A stretch of 64,000 nucleotides of DNA. Source: Candidatus Pyrohabitans jungbluthii. Its GTDB lineage: Archaea; Hydrothermarchaeota; Hydrothermarchaeia; Hydrothermarchaeales; BMS3B. The notes beneath the pieces are model-generated. The model had not been told where the DNA came from. It was given only the letters and a program-made list of their open reading frames with translations, and made no database searches. Each line of letters begins with the position of its first letter. Within the stretch, counting starts at the first letter, position 1. The translations under genes and the position numbers were made by a program. This document shows, piece after piece, positions 8,440 to 16,767 of this stretch. Where the stretch lies: NCBI GenBank assembly GCA_002010065.2, contig MTMD02000002.1, positions 434,001 through 498,000 of the forward strand. The letters run 5' to 3'.

Positions 8440-9708
8440 ATGGAAGCTCTTCTTAAAAGGCTGGAGGAGCATTTTAGGAGGAAGGAGTGGAAGGAGCTTG
8501 AGGAGGTGAGCAGTGAGCTACTTGCCTCCAACCCAGAGGGTAAGCTCAAGGCACTGGCAGAGGGTTTTAGAAGCTATGCACGCGCGAGGCAGGAGAGTGA
8601 GCCCGCGAAGATAATTCCCGAGCTTGAGAGAGCTGTGTCCGCCTTTAAAGGTGTGGACGAGCTTTTGTACTCGATGGCAACTACAGAGAGGCTCCTGCTT
8701 CTCTCTGTCTTTGATGAGGCTAACAGGGGGCGGCATCTCAAGGCTCTGGGGGAGTTCTCCCTCAATCGCTTCATGAGAACCCAGAGCGAGGGCGACATTC
8801 GGCTTGCGATTGAGGCGCTGGAGCGTGCAAGAGAGCACCTCACGGGGAGAGAGCTTGCGGAAGCTGAGCTCAACCTCACCTTCTGCTATGGGTGCTGCGC
8901 GGCGGTCAGCGATAATCCAAAGCGCGAGTATGAGAGGGTGATAAGTCTATGCGAGGAGCTGGAGGAGCGCTACCAAGAGGACAAAGCCACGCTTGCAAGG
9001 CTCAGGATGAACCATGCAACAGCACTTCAGAGCCTTGCGCAAGTCTCGGGCTCAGAGGCGGTGGCGCTGCTTGAGAAGGCAGCTACATTAAGCCGCGAGG
9101 CAGCTGACATTTTCAGTGAGCTTGGTGCGAAGGTTGAGGAGGTGAGGGCGCTTCAGAGCCTTGCGAATATCTACAGGGACGCTGCAACCCTGGCAGAGGA
9201 GGGCGAGGGCTACCTTGAAAGGTTTATTAAGGTTAAGAAGGAGATAGCAAAGCTCTTCAGCGAGGCTGAGTACACAGCAAAGGCTGCCATTGAGGAGCTT
9301 GAGGCAGGCGTGGCAAGGCTTGAGCTCGCAGCCAAGCGTGGGGTGAGGGCTGAGATTGAGACAGCGCTTAAGGAGATTGCAAAAGTGTCAGAGGTCTTCA
9401 GGGAAGAAGGTCTTAAGGAGGAGCTTGCACATTCCCTCGCTGCTATGGGCGCTGCTTACAGGAGCCTCGCATCCTTCAGCGACGACGCAACGGAGCTTCT
9501 CGGCAGAGCGGTTGAGAGTTACGGGGAAGCGATAGGCATATTCTCGAGGAGTGGGAAGCAGGCATACCTTGGCGCGGCGAAGGCGGCACTCGCACAGGTT
9601 TACCGTGACTTAGCTGCGCTCTCCTCAGACGCCGCCCATAAAGAAAAAGCTGAGAAGCTTGAGAGAGAAGCAAGAGAAATCCTTGAGCAGAGCAGTAAAA
9701 ATGAATAA
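8440..9708 (+). CDS. Helical-repeat (TPR/SNAP-like) protein
   Basis: 422 aa, almost entirely alpha-helical and rich in Ala, Glu, Leu and Arg. Repeated helix pairs such as GSEAVALLEKAATLSREAAD, VRALQSLANIYRDAATLAEE and YLGAAKAALAQVYRDLAAL have the spacing of tetratricopeptide repeats, a scaffold for protein-protein contacts. No catalytic motif or signal peptide is seen, so it is probably cytoplasmic. A TATA-like GGTTAAATATGG (near 8409) sits about 25 bases before the ATG, predicting a short or absent leader. The partner is unknown. Confidence 0.75.
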   Translation: MEALLKRLEEHFRRKEWKELEEVSSELLASNPEGKLKALAEGFRSYARARQESEPAKIIPELERAVSAFKGVDELLYSMATTERLLLLSVFDEANRGRHLKALGEFSLNRFMRTQSEGDIRLAIEALERAREHLTGRELAEAELNLTFCYGCCAAVSDNPKREYERVISLCEELEERYQEDKATLARLRMNHATALQSLAQVSGSEAVALLEKAATLSREAADIFSELGAKVEEVRALQSLANIYRDAATLAEEGEGYLERFIKVKKEIAKLFSEAEYTAKAAIEELEAGVARLELAAKRGVRAEIETALKEIAKVSEVFREEGLKEELAHSLAAMGAAYRSLASFSDDATELLGRAVESYGEAIGIFSRSGKQAYLGAAKAALAQVYRDLAALSSDAAHKEKAEKLEREAREILEQSSKNE

Positions 9709-9728
9709 AAACAGAAGAAAGAGAGGGT

Positions 9729-9929
9729 TTACTTTGCAGCCAGCTTTATATCGCTCGCCTTAACGGTCTTCCTGCCAGCATGCTTTGCAAGGGCACCTGC
9801 CTCTCTGGCTATCTCGGTGCCTATTTCCTCAAGAATTTCCGCAAGGTACTCTGCAGCATCCCTGCCAACACGCAGTCCTGTTGCATTTCTTATTATCCTG
9901 TCGCACGCAGAAATAGGTAGTTCACCCAT
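9729..9929 (-). CDS. Archaeal histone
   Basis: 66-aa histone-fold protein that dimerises and wraps DNA. The three-helix fold is plain: [50 protein letters not shown], and [14 protein letters not shown]. This is the canonical length of HMf-type histones without tails. A strong ribosome binding site (GAGGTG) lies before the ATG, and a TATA-like TGTATAAAAATTTC lies near 9955 on the minus strand. It is convergent with the TPR gene and has a long non-coding region upstream. Confidence 0.95.
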   Translation of the reverse strand: MGELPISACDRIIRNATGLRVGRDAAEYLAEILEEIGTEIAREAGALAKHAGRKTVKASDIKLAAK

Positions 9930-10261
9930 TATATCACCTCTTTTTTGAAATTTTTATACATTTTCCCGACTGTTCTGTGTAAACCTTATTATATATAAAT
10001 CTTACTGTGGTTATACGTCAAGAAGTCGATTCTTTCAGGCAATCAGATTTTTACGGAGAAGGGTTAGCACCCTTATTTACCAGTTGTGATGAGCTTCGGG
10101 TTCCATGAGCCCCTTCTCGAATCGTTGAGGCAGCGCACATAGTGCTACCACTTACAAGTATAATCTTTTTTAATCATAAATACTATGTGCGGAAAACCTT
10201 TGGTGGTTCAGCATCAGAATGTGTCCGCTAAAATTAAATACCCCCGCTTCCACTCAAAATC
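9930..10261. other. 332-base non-coding region with hairpins and an inverted repeat
   Basis: No credible ORF. From left to right: the histone promoter on the minus strand; a TATA-like TTATATATAAATC near 9988-10000 that could drive plus-strand transcription; a hairpin AAGGGT-TAGC-ACCCTT at 10060-10075; a hairpin GGGTTC-CAT-GAGCCC (one G-T pair) at 10098-10112; a 10-bp perfect inverted repeat CGCACATAGT/ACTATGTGCG at 10134-10143 and 10182-10191; and an AT-rich promoter-like stretch before the kinase gene. Together these could be a small structured RNA, but I do not recognise a known RNA family. Confidence 0.4.
10134..10191. repeat. 10-bp perfect inverted repeat with AT-rich centre
   Basis: CGCACATAGT at 10134-10143 is the exact reverse complement of ACTATGTGCG at 10182-10191; the 38 bases between are AT-rich and contain a TATA-like TATAATCTTTTTTAATC. 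It could be an operator pair around a promoter, or a stem in a transcript. Confidence 0.6.
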
Positions 10262-11299
10262 ATGGAATTCGTTGAAGGCGTGGTAGAAGCGCTGAAACGC
10301 CCTGAGGCTTATCCCCACGAAGTGAGGAGCATAACCCTCATTCAGACCCACATCTCCTTCGTGTTTCTGACGGGAGATTATGTATATAAGGTGAAGAAGC
10401 CCGTGGATTTTGGCTTTCTGGATTTCACCACCCTTGAGAAGCGCCGCTACTACTGCAACGAGGAGATTCGGGTTAACCGTGCCCTTGCAGGTGAGCTATA
10501 CTTAGGCGTTGTTCCAATAACGCGCGATGATAAGGGTGAAATTAAGGTGGAGGGCGAGGGTGATGTGGTGGAGTATGCGGTTAAGATGGTGCAGCTCCCC
10601 CAAGAGGCGATGATGAAGTCCCTCCTCGAGAGGGGCGAGGTTCAGCTAAGCGATGTCAAGGAGATAGCTGCGAGAGTGGCGAAGTTTCACGCTGGTGCTG
10701 CGAGGGGTGCTGAGATTACCCGCTGGGGGGCCTACGAGCAGGTGGTCAAAAACTGGGAGCAGAACTTCGAGCAGACAGCGCAGCTCAAGGCCAAAGAGGT
10801 TGATGAGCAAGAGTATGAGACCCTTGAGACGAGGGTGAGACGCTTCCTCAGAGAGAAAGAGGAACTTTTCAGGGCTAGAGAGAGGGCGGAGAAGATACGC
10901 GAATGCCACGGCGACCTGCACAGCGGCAACATATTTATCGTGAGAGAGCCGGGAAAGCTGTACCGCGAGGGGATTTATATTTTTGACGCCATAGAGTTTT
11001 TTAAGGGCTTCAGCTGCAGCGATGTGCTCGCTGACGTTGCCTTCTTCGCCATGGACCTGGACTTCCACCGTAGGCAAGAGCTTAGCGAAGCCTTTGTCGA
11101 GGCTTACGTCGCTGCGAGTGGGGAGAGCTTTCCCGAGGAACTCCTGGAGTTCTACAAGTGCTACCGCGCCTTTGTGAGGATGAAGGTGGAGAGCTTCAAG
11201 CTTTTTGATGCCCATGTAACAAAAGAGGAAAAGGAAGTAACGCGGAAGTTGGTGGAAGAGTACTTTAACCTCGCCTGCCGCTACGCCTCGCAGCTTTAG
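10262..11299 (+). CDS. APH-like phosphotransferase (COG2187-type)
   Basis: 345-aa kinase-fold protein of the aminoglycoside-phosphotransferase superfamily, related to COG2187. Motifs: VYKVKKPVDFGFLDF near residues 40-55 (ATP-binding Lys), the catalytic CHGDLHSGNIF at about 217-227, and FDAIEF (metal-binding Asp). In many bacteria this domain is fused to a COG0645 P-loop kinase; here a COG0645-like kinase is the next gene but on the opposite strand, the two overlapping tail to tail by 35 bases. Substrate unknown; the family is not evidence for antibiotic resistance. Confidence 0.8.
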   Translation: MEFVEGVVEALKRPEAYPHEVRSITLIQTHISFVFLTGDYVYKVKKPVDFGFLDFTTLEKRRYYCNEEIRVNRALAGELYLGVVPITRDDKGEIKVEGEGDVVEYAVKMVQLPQEAMMKSLLERGEVQLSDVKEIAARVAKFHAGAARGAEITRWGAYEQVVKNWEQNFEQTAQLKAKEVDEQEYETLETRVRRFLREKEELFRARERAEKIRECHGDLHSGNIFIVREPGKLYREGIYIFDAIEFFKGFSCSDVLADVAFFAMDLDFHRRQELSEAFVEAYVAASGESFPEELLEFYKCYRAFVRMKVESFKLFDAHVTKEEKEVTRKLVEEYFNLACRYASQL

Positions 11300-11801
11300 T
11301 TCTGCTCCTTATGTAGCGCATAATCTCGGCAAGGTTCTCCTCCAGAGGGTTGCTGGTGTCCACTATAACCCGAGGTCTCTGCAGAGGCTCAAACTGGTCG
11401 CGTATCTTCTTGTACACCTCGAAGTCGGCGTCGGTGGGAATGTTCTTCTTTTTTGCACGCATCTCCATCCTCTGCTTAACTACCGCCTCAGGAGCGCAGC
11501 ACTCCACGATTATGAGCTTTGTTTTCATCGCCTTTGCGAGCTGGTAAACGCGCTCACGCAGACTGCGCTTGTAGAAGGTTCCGTCGAGGATTACGTTCCT
11601 CTCTGCTCTTAGAAGGTACTCTGCTATTAGGAAGGTTACCCTGTAGACAAGCTCCTTCTCTTCCTCCGTGTACTTCGGCTCAGGGAAGAGCTGTTTACGT
11701 ATTACGTCGGTGCGCAGCACAGTGGCGCGAAGCCTTCTCGCCAGGTGCATGGCGATGGTGCTCTTTCCGGTGCCGGGTAAGCCTGCGATTAGCACCAGCA
11801 T
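11265..11801 (-). CDS. P-loop kinase (COG0645-type)
   Basis: 178-aa small-molecule or RNA kinase-like ATPase. Walker A is GLPGTGKST at residues 7-15, with an adenylate-kinase-like layout: RTDVIRKQLFPE, a NVILDGTFYKRS motif near 95-105, and a lid-like RMEMRAKKKN. This domain is commonly the C-terminal partner of COG2187 proteins, which supports a functional pair with the convergent gene at 10262. The C-terminus is very basic (RSRTKAARRSGRRG) within the 35-base overlap. Confidence 0.8.
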   Translation of the reverse strand: MLVLIAGLPGTGKSTIAMHLARRLRATVLRTDVIRKQLFPEPKYTEEEKELVYRVTFLIAEYLLRAERNVILDGTFYKRSLRERVYQLAKAMKTKLIIVECCAPEAVVKQRMEMRAKKKNIPTDADFEVYKKIRDQFEPLQRPRVIVDTSNPLEENLAEIMRYIRSRTKAARRSGRRG

Positions 11802-11890
11802 GGGGTAAAATACGCGAAGGTGTTATAAAAAGGCTTCCAGCGGTAACTATATAACTCTCCCCCACCCACTTTCTAATTCTGGTGCATTGA

Positions 11891-12943
11891 ATGCGGATAT
11901 ACTTTGTAAGCAATGGCTTCGGCTACGGGCATGTGAGCAGGGATGTGGAGCTTGCGAAGGCGCTGCGCGAGCGCGGGCACGAGGTGATCTTCTCCACCTA
12001 CGGCGATGGCTTGGTATTCCTGCGCAACTATGACTTTGAGGTAATCGAGGTGGAGGAGTTCGGCGAGGTCTCTTTTACCTCGACTGAGATTGAAGTCTTC
12101 AAGACGGTGCTCAACACGCTGCGCAGCGTTAAGCCGGGTATGCTCCTCGAGGCGAGGCGCATACTGCGCGACGTTTCGCCTGATGTGATGGTCGTCGATG
12201 GTTACGTGCCTGCGATGGTCTCGAAGATTCTGCGCTCATGGCGCAAGATGCGGATTTTTCTTATAACCAACGAAACAATACAGTGGAAGAAGCTGGAAGG
12301 CAACCTCAGCTTACCTATAAAAAAGCTGGGCGAGGTTGCAGAGGCTGCGCTTGTGTACCTCGCAGATGAGATAATAGTGCCCGACTTTCCGCCGCCCTAC
12401 ACGGTTTGCCTGGAAAACCTCGCCTTCTATGACCAGAAGCGCAAATTCCACTTTGTTGGTCCCATGCTTCCGGAACTCGAGAGCAGGGGCGAGGGGAAGG
12501 TAGTGGTGAACTTTGGCGGCTCTGGTGTGAATCCAGACGTTACCGAAGCTCTCTCTAAAGCAGAGGAGATTCTCGGCGAAAGTTTTATTGTAGCCAAAGG
12601 AATGCGCCGCGAGCGCTACCTGGAGCACCTTTCGCGCGCTCGTGTGCTGATAACCCACGGCGGGCACAACAGCATAATGGAGGCAATAGCGTGCGCCAAG
12701 CCTATAGTGGGCATACCAATTAAAAACTACCCCGAGCGGGAGGGTAACCTGCGCGGGGTTGAGAGGCTCGGCGTGGGGAGGATGCTGGATGCGGAGTGGA
12801 TAACCGGAGATAGCCTTGCTACGGCGATACAGGAGGTCTCCCTTCCAGAGTTCAGGCGTCGCCTTGATATTTTCAGTGCCCTCGCCAGGCGCACCAACGG
12901 CGTGGCGAAGGCTGTTGAGATAATTGAGAATGGGACGCACTAG
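11891..12943 (+). CDS. GT28/MGT-like glycosyltransferase
   Basis: 350 aa, GT-B glycosyltransferase related to MurG and the COG1819 family. N-terminal acceptor domain begins MRIYFVSNGFGYGHVSRDVELAKALRERGHEV; the C-terminal donor site has VVNFGGSG and the HGGHNSIMEAIACAKPIVGIP loop typical of nucleotide-sugar binding. A TATA-like ACTATATAAC lies about 40 bases upstream. Sugar and acceptor are unknown; an archaeal lipid or surface glycan is likely. The stop overlaps the convergent priS end by four bases. Confidence 0.85.
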   Translation: MRIYFVSNGFGYGHVSRDVELAKALRERGHEVIFSTYGDGLVFLRNYDFEVIEVEEFGEVSFTSTEIEVFKTVLNTLRSVKPGMLLEARRILRDVSPDVMVVDGYVPAMVSKILRSWRKMRIFLITNETIQWKKLEGNLSLPIKKLGEVAEAALVYLADEIIVPDFPPPYTVCLENLAFYDQKRKFHFVGPMLPELESRGEGKVVVNFGGSGVNPDVTEALSKAEEILGESFIVAKGMRRERYLEHLSRARVLITHGGHNSIMEAIACAKPIVGIPIKNYPEREGNLRGVERLGVGRMLDAEWITGDSLATAIQEVSLPEFRRRLDIFSALARRTNGVAKAVEIIENGTH

Positions 12944-13953
12944 CCGCGCTCCTGCACGAAGCGAGGAACAGCGTCTTTGAGAGGGTCGAAGCGCTCTATG
13001 TTTTTAATGTACATGCACTTCATGCTCACCTTGCTGTGCAGCGAACTTGGCAGGCGGAGGATGCGCTTTACATCGACGGTAACCTTTGCGTCAAGCATCT
13101 CAGCGTTAATTCTACGCACCAGCTCTAAGAACTTCGCAAAACCAGTGCTTCCCAGGATTTCCTTGAGGGTGGTAAACTTCGCCTCCTCCAGCTCGTTCGC
13201 CACCCTTCTAAGCATCTTGGGGTTGAGAAGGGCATCAGCACGCTTTAGGCTAATGCCTCCGCTGCGCAGGGTTTCAAGGTTGAGCAGAGACAGCAAGCGC
13301 AGCACGCGCATGCGGAAGACGCGCGGGTAGCCGCGGCGAAGCTCCAAAAGTTCGGGCTCAGGTATCACTCCTCCCGCAACGTAGTCCAAGAGGCTCCCCC
13401 TCTCTGGGCTCTGCATATGCAGCACATCCTTGTCGAGCACGCGCAGGTGGTACCCCCTGCCTGAGTACACGAAGTGAAGCTCCTTCAGGGCGAAATCCTC
13501 ACGAAGTATCTCTGCGACTTCGATAATGTACTCCTTGGCTTCGCCTAAGCAGAGTTCGCACACCTCTCCAGGCGAGCATGAGCAGGGGCGAAGAGGCAAG
13601 TCCTTGGCATCGACGTCAAAAACCAGCTCCGCGCCTAACCAGCCCTCTCGCTTCTCAGGCCTCTCATAGAAGGAGATGCTTGCATACGCTGCATAGGGTG
13701 CTGCGTTTATGAGCACGCCCTCAAGCTGGGTCGGTGTTGAGATTCGATTGTAGCGGTCGTTTGGTCCCTCACCACGGTGGTCAAAGCCGAACTCCCGCTG
13801 CGCAATCGTCGCAAGAATGAACTCCGGCACATCGTTCAGCTTCCACTCCTCGCGGTAGTAGCGTCGTCGCTCCTCAAGCGTAGCCTCGCGGAAAACTTGC
13901 AACTCTCTTCGAGAGTTGCTTCGATTTCCCTCACTGGCGTTCGGGAAATGCAT
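12940..13953 (-). CDS. priS: DNA primase small (catalytic) subunit
   Basis: Catalytic subunit of the archaeal/eukaryotic primase that makes RNA/DNA primers. Seen: EERRRYYREEWKL, the catalytic acidic motif VFDVDAKDLP, a zinc knuckle CSCSPGEVCELC, and the SGRGYHLRV motif. The start ATG at 13953 overlaps the priL stop (GTGATG), so translation is coupled; the N-terminus has about 20 residues more than usual before EERRRYY, so an internal start is possible. It is the last gene of the minus-strand run ilvB-ilvN-OB-pcn-priL-priS. Confidence 0.95.
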   Translation of the reverse strand: MHFPNASEGNRSNSRRELQVFREATLEERRRYYREEWKLNDVPEFILATIAQREFGFDHRGEGPNDRYNRISTPTQLEGVLINAAPYAAYASISFYERPEKREGWLGAELVFDVDAKDLPLRPCSCSPGEVCELCLGEAKEYIIEVAEILREDFALKELHFVYSGRGYHLRVLDKDVLHMQSPERGSLLDYVAGGVIPEPELLELRRGYPRVFRMRVLRLLSLLNLETLRSGGISLKRADALLNPKMLRRVANELEEAKFTTLKEILGSTGFAKFLELVRRINAEMLDAKVTVDVKRILRLPSSLHSKVSMKCMYIKNIERFDPLKDAVPRFVQERG

Positions 13954-15104
13954 CACTTATCCTCCTTGGCGAAGCGCTTTCTGGTGTAGTAAACTAGGGG
14001 GTTCTTAATGCCTTTGCAGTCCTTGTCCGGGCGACAGAGCGATGGCGCCTCTCTGCGAATCTTCTCACAGTTGGGAACGAAGTACCAGGGGCTTTTTCCA
14101 GAATCTTCTAGCTTAGGCTGCTCAGTGAAGCCGAAGCCTAAGTGATAGCAGATGTTGAGCTTCTCCTGGGGCTGGTCCTCAAAAAGTGGCGGGGAGCATC
14201 GCTCCGCGGCTGCGTAGATTACCGGGAGAACCTCCTCTATTATTATGCTTATGTCGCTTATGAAGTCCGCTACCCTCGCGTTCTCACCTGCGTTGAAGGG
14301 CGCTATCCGCGCGTAGGAGAGGAAAGATGTTAAGAGCACTGTGATGGCGTAGTTTCTTGAGCCACTTCCCACGCCTGCGAGCGTTGCCTTTATACATGGT
14401 GGAAAATGCTCCTCCTTGAGCGACTTGCCCGCGTGCTTTACCAGCACCGGCATGGCTGAAAGAGCTGCGCTGCTCAACGCACTCGCGATCTCCTCCAGGC
14501 GCTCATCCTTCGCTACGCTTCCCTCGAGGGAGCGCAGGAAGGCGTCGCATCTCTCAGCGATGCTCTCTGCATAGCACTCAATCGCCTGCCTCAGCGTGAG
14601 CAGCGCATACCCCTGAGTAAGATAGAGCTGGGGAAGGCTCAACCTCCGACTTCGCAATACTGGCAAAAGCTCCCCCCAGGGCACAGCGTAGAGTAGGGGC
14701 TCACCCTCGTGGGCTGTAAGGAGCCTTACATCACCTTCCTCCAGCTTTACCCCTGCCTGTGTGAGGGTGAGCAGCTCAAAGTCCTCTAGGAGATAAGCCA
14801 GAGCCTCCGGGTTAAACCTGCTCGTGCCCCAGCCCTCGCGCTTTACCAGCGCCCACACGCGAGAAGCGATCTGCTTTTTAATAATCTCCTTCGCCGCCCT
14901 CGCCTCCTTCGAGGCAAAGCCGCGGAGGGAAGCCGCACTCAGGAGGATGTAAAAGGAAAGCGCATCATCGCGGGGCTCTACATCAAGCCTAACCTCACCA
15001 GCGAGTTTTCTCTTAGCTTCTGTAAAGGCTTCCTTGGTGAACTTGCCCTCTTGAAAGTAGCGCAGCACACGCTTAGAGAAGGGGTTAACAATGGGGTGGA
15101 GCAT
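13953..15104 (-). CDS. priL: DNA primase large subunit
   Basis: Non-catalytic primase subunit carrying the C-terminal iron-sulfur domain. Four Cys residues in the last third ([33 protein letters not shown]) have the pattern of the 4Fe-4S site, and [11 protein letters not shown] and [12 protein letters not shown] are typical. The N-terminal half is helical. 383 aa is normal. It overlaps priS by one base and lies 53 bases after pcn. Confidence 0.93.
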   Translation of the reverse strand: MLHPIVNPFSKRVLRYFQEGKFTKEAFTEAKRKLAGEVRLDVEPRDDALSFYILLSAASLRGFASKEARAAKEIIKKQIASRVWALVKREGWGTSRFNPEALAYLLEDFELLTLTQAGVKLEEGDVRLLTAHEGEPLLYAVPWGELLPVLRSRRLSLPQLYLTQGYALLTLRQAIECYAESIAERCDAFLRSLEGSVAKDERLEEIASALSSAALSAMPVLVKHAGKSLKEEHFPPCIKATLAGVGSGSRNYAITVLLTSFLSYARIAPFNAGENARVADFISDISIIIEEVLPVIYAAAERCSPPLFEDQPQEKLNICYHLGFGFTEQPKLEDSGKSPWYFVPNCEKIRREAPSLCRPDKDCKGIKNPLVYYTRKRFAKEDK

Positions 15105-15157
15105 GTATCTATCTAACTTCCATCCAACTTAAGGTTAATCCAAGCAGGGGAAAAGTG

Positions 15158-15898
15158 TCACTCACTCTCAACGCGTGGCGCTAACAGGAAGCTGAGGCTT
15201 ACCCCTGGAGCAAGAAAGTCAAGCTTCACAGGGATGTCGTTGCCCAGGTTTATCCTCACCGTCGTTGCTATGTCGCCAGCCTTAATCATGTCTTTGAGGT
15301 ACTCTATAGAGAACATGCTCCTGCAGGGTTCGCTCACCTCGAAGCTCACCGCCTCTTCCCTGCTCACCTTCACCTCCACGTTGCCCAAGTCTCCCCTCGC
15401 CGAGATGTAGAGATTCTCAGCGTCGCAGCGCAGCGTCACGTGGTCGCTGAATATCTCCGCGTCCTTAATACCCTCGCTCAGTATCTTCGGGTCTATCTCC
15501 ACCTTTGCAGGAAACTCAAGCTGGGGTACGCGAAGCTCCTCCTCGCCCACGTCTATGAGCGGCAGATCGAAGCGCCTTGTGGCGCTGTTGCGGATTGTGA
15601 TTCTCAGCGAACCTCCATCATCGCTGGTGGAGAGCTCAATCCTGTCGCTGCTCCCTGCACGCTTGAGTATGGTATTTAGCCTGTCCAAATCTATGCCTAG
15701 GGTGAGCGTCTCGTTAACATCATACTCCTCAAAGGCTTCCTTCTCCAGCTTGAAGTCCACCAGAGCAACGTGCGCCGGGTCCATGGCGCGCAGCGCTATT
15801 CCTTCCTGCGAGACGATAACGCCAGCCTCGTCTATCATGTTGGAAATCGCATCTATGCTCGACTTCAAAATTTTGGGATCTGCAAGCGTTGCTTTCAT
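15158..15898 (-). CDS. pcn: DNA polymerase sliding clamp (PCNA)
   Basis: Ring-forming processivity clamp for replicative polymerases and for repair and ligation factors. The two-domain fold is intact: start MKATLADPKILKSSIDAISNM, AMDPAHVALVDF, the central-loop DLPLIDVGEEELRVPQLEF, and KLDFLAPGVSLSFLLAPRVESE at the end. 246 aa is canonical. A strong GGAGGAGA ribosome site precedes the ATG; the OB-fold gene ends 15 bases upstream. Confidence 0.97.
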   Translation of the reverse strand: MKATLADPKILKSSIDAISNMIDEAGVIVSQEGIALRAMDPAHVALVDFKLEKEAFEEYDVNETLTLGIDLDRLNTILKRAGSSDRIELSTSDDGGSLRITIRNSATRRFDLPLIDVGEEELRVPQLEFPAKVEIDPKILSEGIKDAEIFSDHVTLRCDAENLYISARGDLGNVEVKVSREEAVSFEVSEPCRSMFSIEYLKDMIKAGDIATTVRINLGNDIPVKLDFLAPGVSLSFLLAPRVESE

Positions 15899-15913
15899 CT
15901 TCTCTCCTCCTTA

Positions 15914-16249
15914 TCAACTTTTAAGCTTCTCTACTGCATACTTCACCTGCTCATAGAGGGCTATGTCCAGTTTGCTCATGTCCTGAATTACTTCAACCTC
16001 AATCTCAACCGCCTCAGCTACGCGCACCCTTCCGAGAACCCTAACTCGCCTTCCCTCCACTGCTCGGGAGAATAGCTCGGGGTCGGCAAAGAGGAGAACC
16101 GCCCTGCCTGTGCCGTCATCGATAAGCGCTGTGCCGCTGGCTTCATCCTTATCTACGATGGTGCCAAGAACGCGCACACGAAACTCCTCACCAGTTATGT
16201 TCGCTATCTCCACCTCCTTTGCAGGAAACCTGCGCTTCTCCTGTGGCAT
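15914..16249 (-). CDS. OB-fold nucleic-acid-binding protein (RPA-associated type)
   Basis: 111-aa single OB-fold protein resembling archaeal RPA-associated or RPA32-like proteins (COG3390 type). The beta-barrel pattern is visible in FRVRVLGTIVDKDEASGTALIDDGTGRAVLLF and GRRVRVLGRVRVAE. It sits between ilvN (2 bases upstream) and pcn (15 bases downstream), so a role in single-strand DNA handling at the fork is a reasonable inference. Confidence 0.75.
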   Translation of the reverse strand: MPQEKRRFPAKEVEIANITGEEFRVRVLGTIVDKDEASGTALIDDGTGRAVLLFADPELFSRAVEGRRVRVLGRVRVAEAVEIEVEVIQDMSKLDIALYEQVKYAVEKLKS

Positions 16250-16251
16250 GC

Positions 16252-16758
16252 CTACTCCCTCAGCTTAACGCTCTTAGCTCCCCTCGCCATTATCGTCTTA
16301 CCTGTGCGCGCAATCTCCTTTATCCCATAGCTCCGCATGAGCTCGATGAAGGCTCTTATCTTGTCCTCATCGCCGGTTATCTCCACCACCATGCTCTGCT
16401 TAGCCACGTCCACGATGCGCCCGCGGAATATGTTAGCGTACTGCACCACCTCAGCGCGCGCCGCCTCGTTCTTCACGCTTACCTTTATCAGTGCCAGCTC
16501 TCGAATAACACTCTCCCGCGGGTTCAGCTCGCTAACCTTCACGACCTCGATGAGCTTATTGAGCTGCTTCATCACCTGCTCAAGGGTAACTCTGTCGCCG
16601 CGTACTGTCATGGTAATTCGTGAGATGCCAGGAATTTCAGTCTCGCCCACGGAGATACTGTCTATGTTGAAGTTGCGCTTTCTCAGCAAACCAGAGACGC
16701 GTTGCATGACGCCGGGGCGATCCTCCACGAGGGCGACGATGTAGTGGGTATCCTCCAT
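16252..16758 (-). CDS. ilvN: Acetolactate synthase regulatory (small) subunit
   Basis: Feedback-sensing subunit of acetolactate synthase in valine/leucine/isoleucine synthesis. The N-terminal ACT domain is complete (YIVALVEDRPGVMQRVSGLLRKRNFNIDS) and the C-terminal half has the family pattern (RELALIKVSV, RGRIVDVAKQSMVVEITG). 168 aa is usual. It lies 9 bases after ilvB and 2 bases before the OB-fold gene, so transcription probably continues into the replication genes. Confidence 0.95.
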   Translation of the reverse strand: MEDTHYIVALVEDRPGVMQRVSGLLRKRNFNIDSISVGETEIPGISRITMTVRGDRVTLEQVMKQLNKLIEVVKVSELNPRESVIRELALIKVSVKNEAARAEVVQYANIFRGRIVDVAKQSMVVEITGDEDKIRAFIELMRSYGIKEIARTGKTIMARGAKSVKLRE

Positions 16759-16767
16759 TCAGACCAC

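Noticed and set aside
10086-10092. GTGATGA resembling a C box of a C/D guide RNA
   Set aside because: No D box (CTGA) or D'/C' pair at the expected distances on that strand.
10262-11299. Aminoglycoside resistance gene
   Set aside because: The APH-like fold is shared by many small-molecule kinases and the COG2187 type is not known as a resistance factor.
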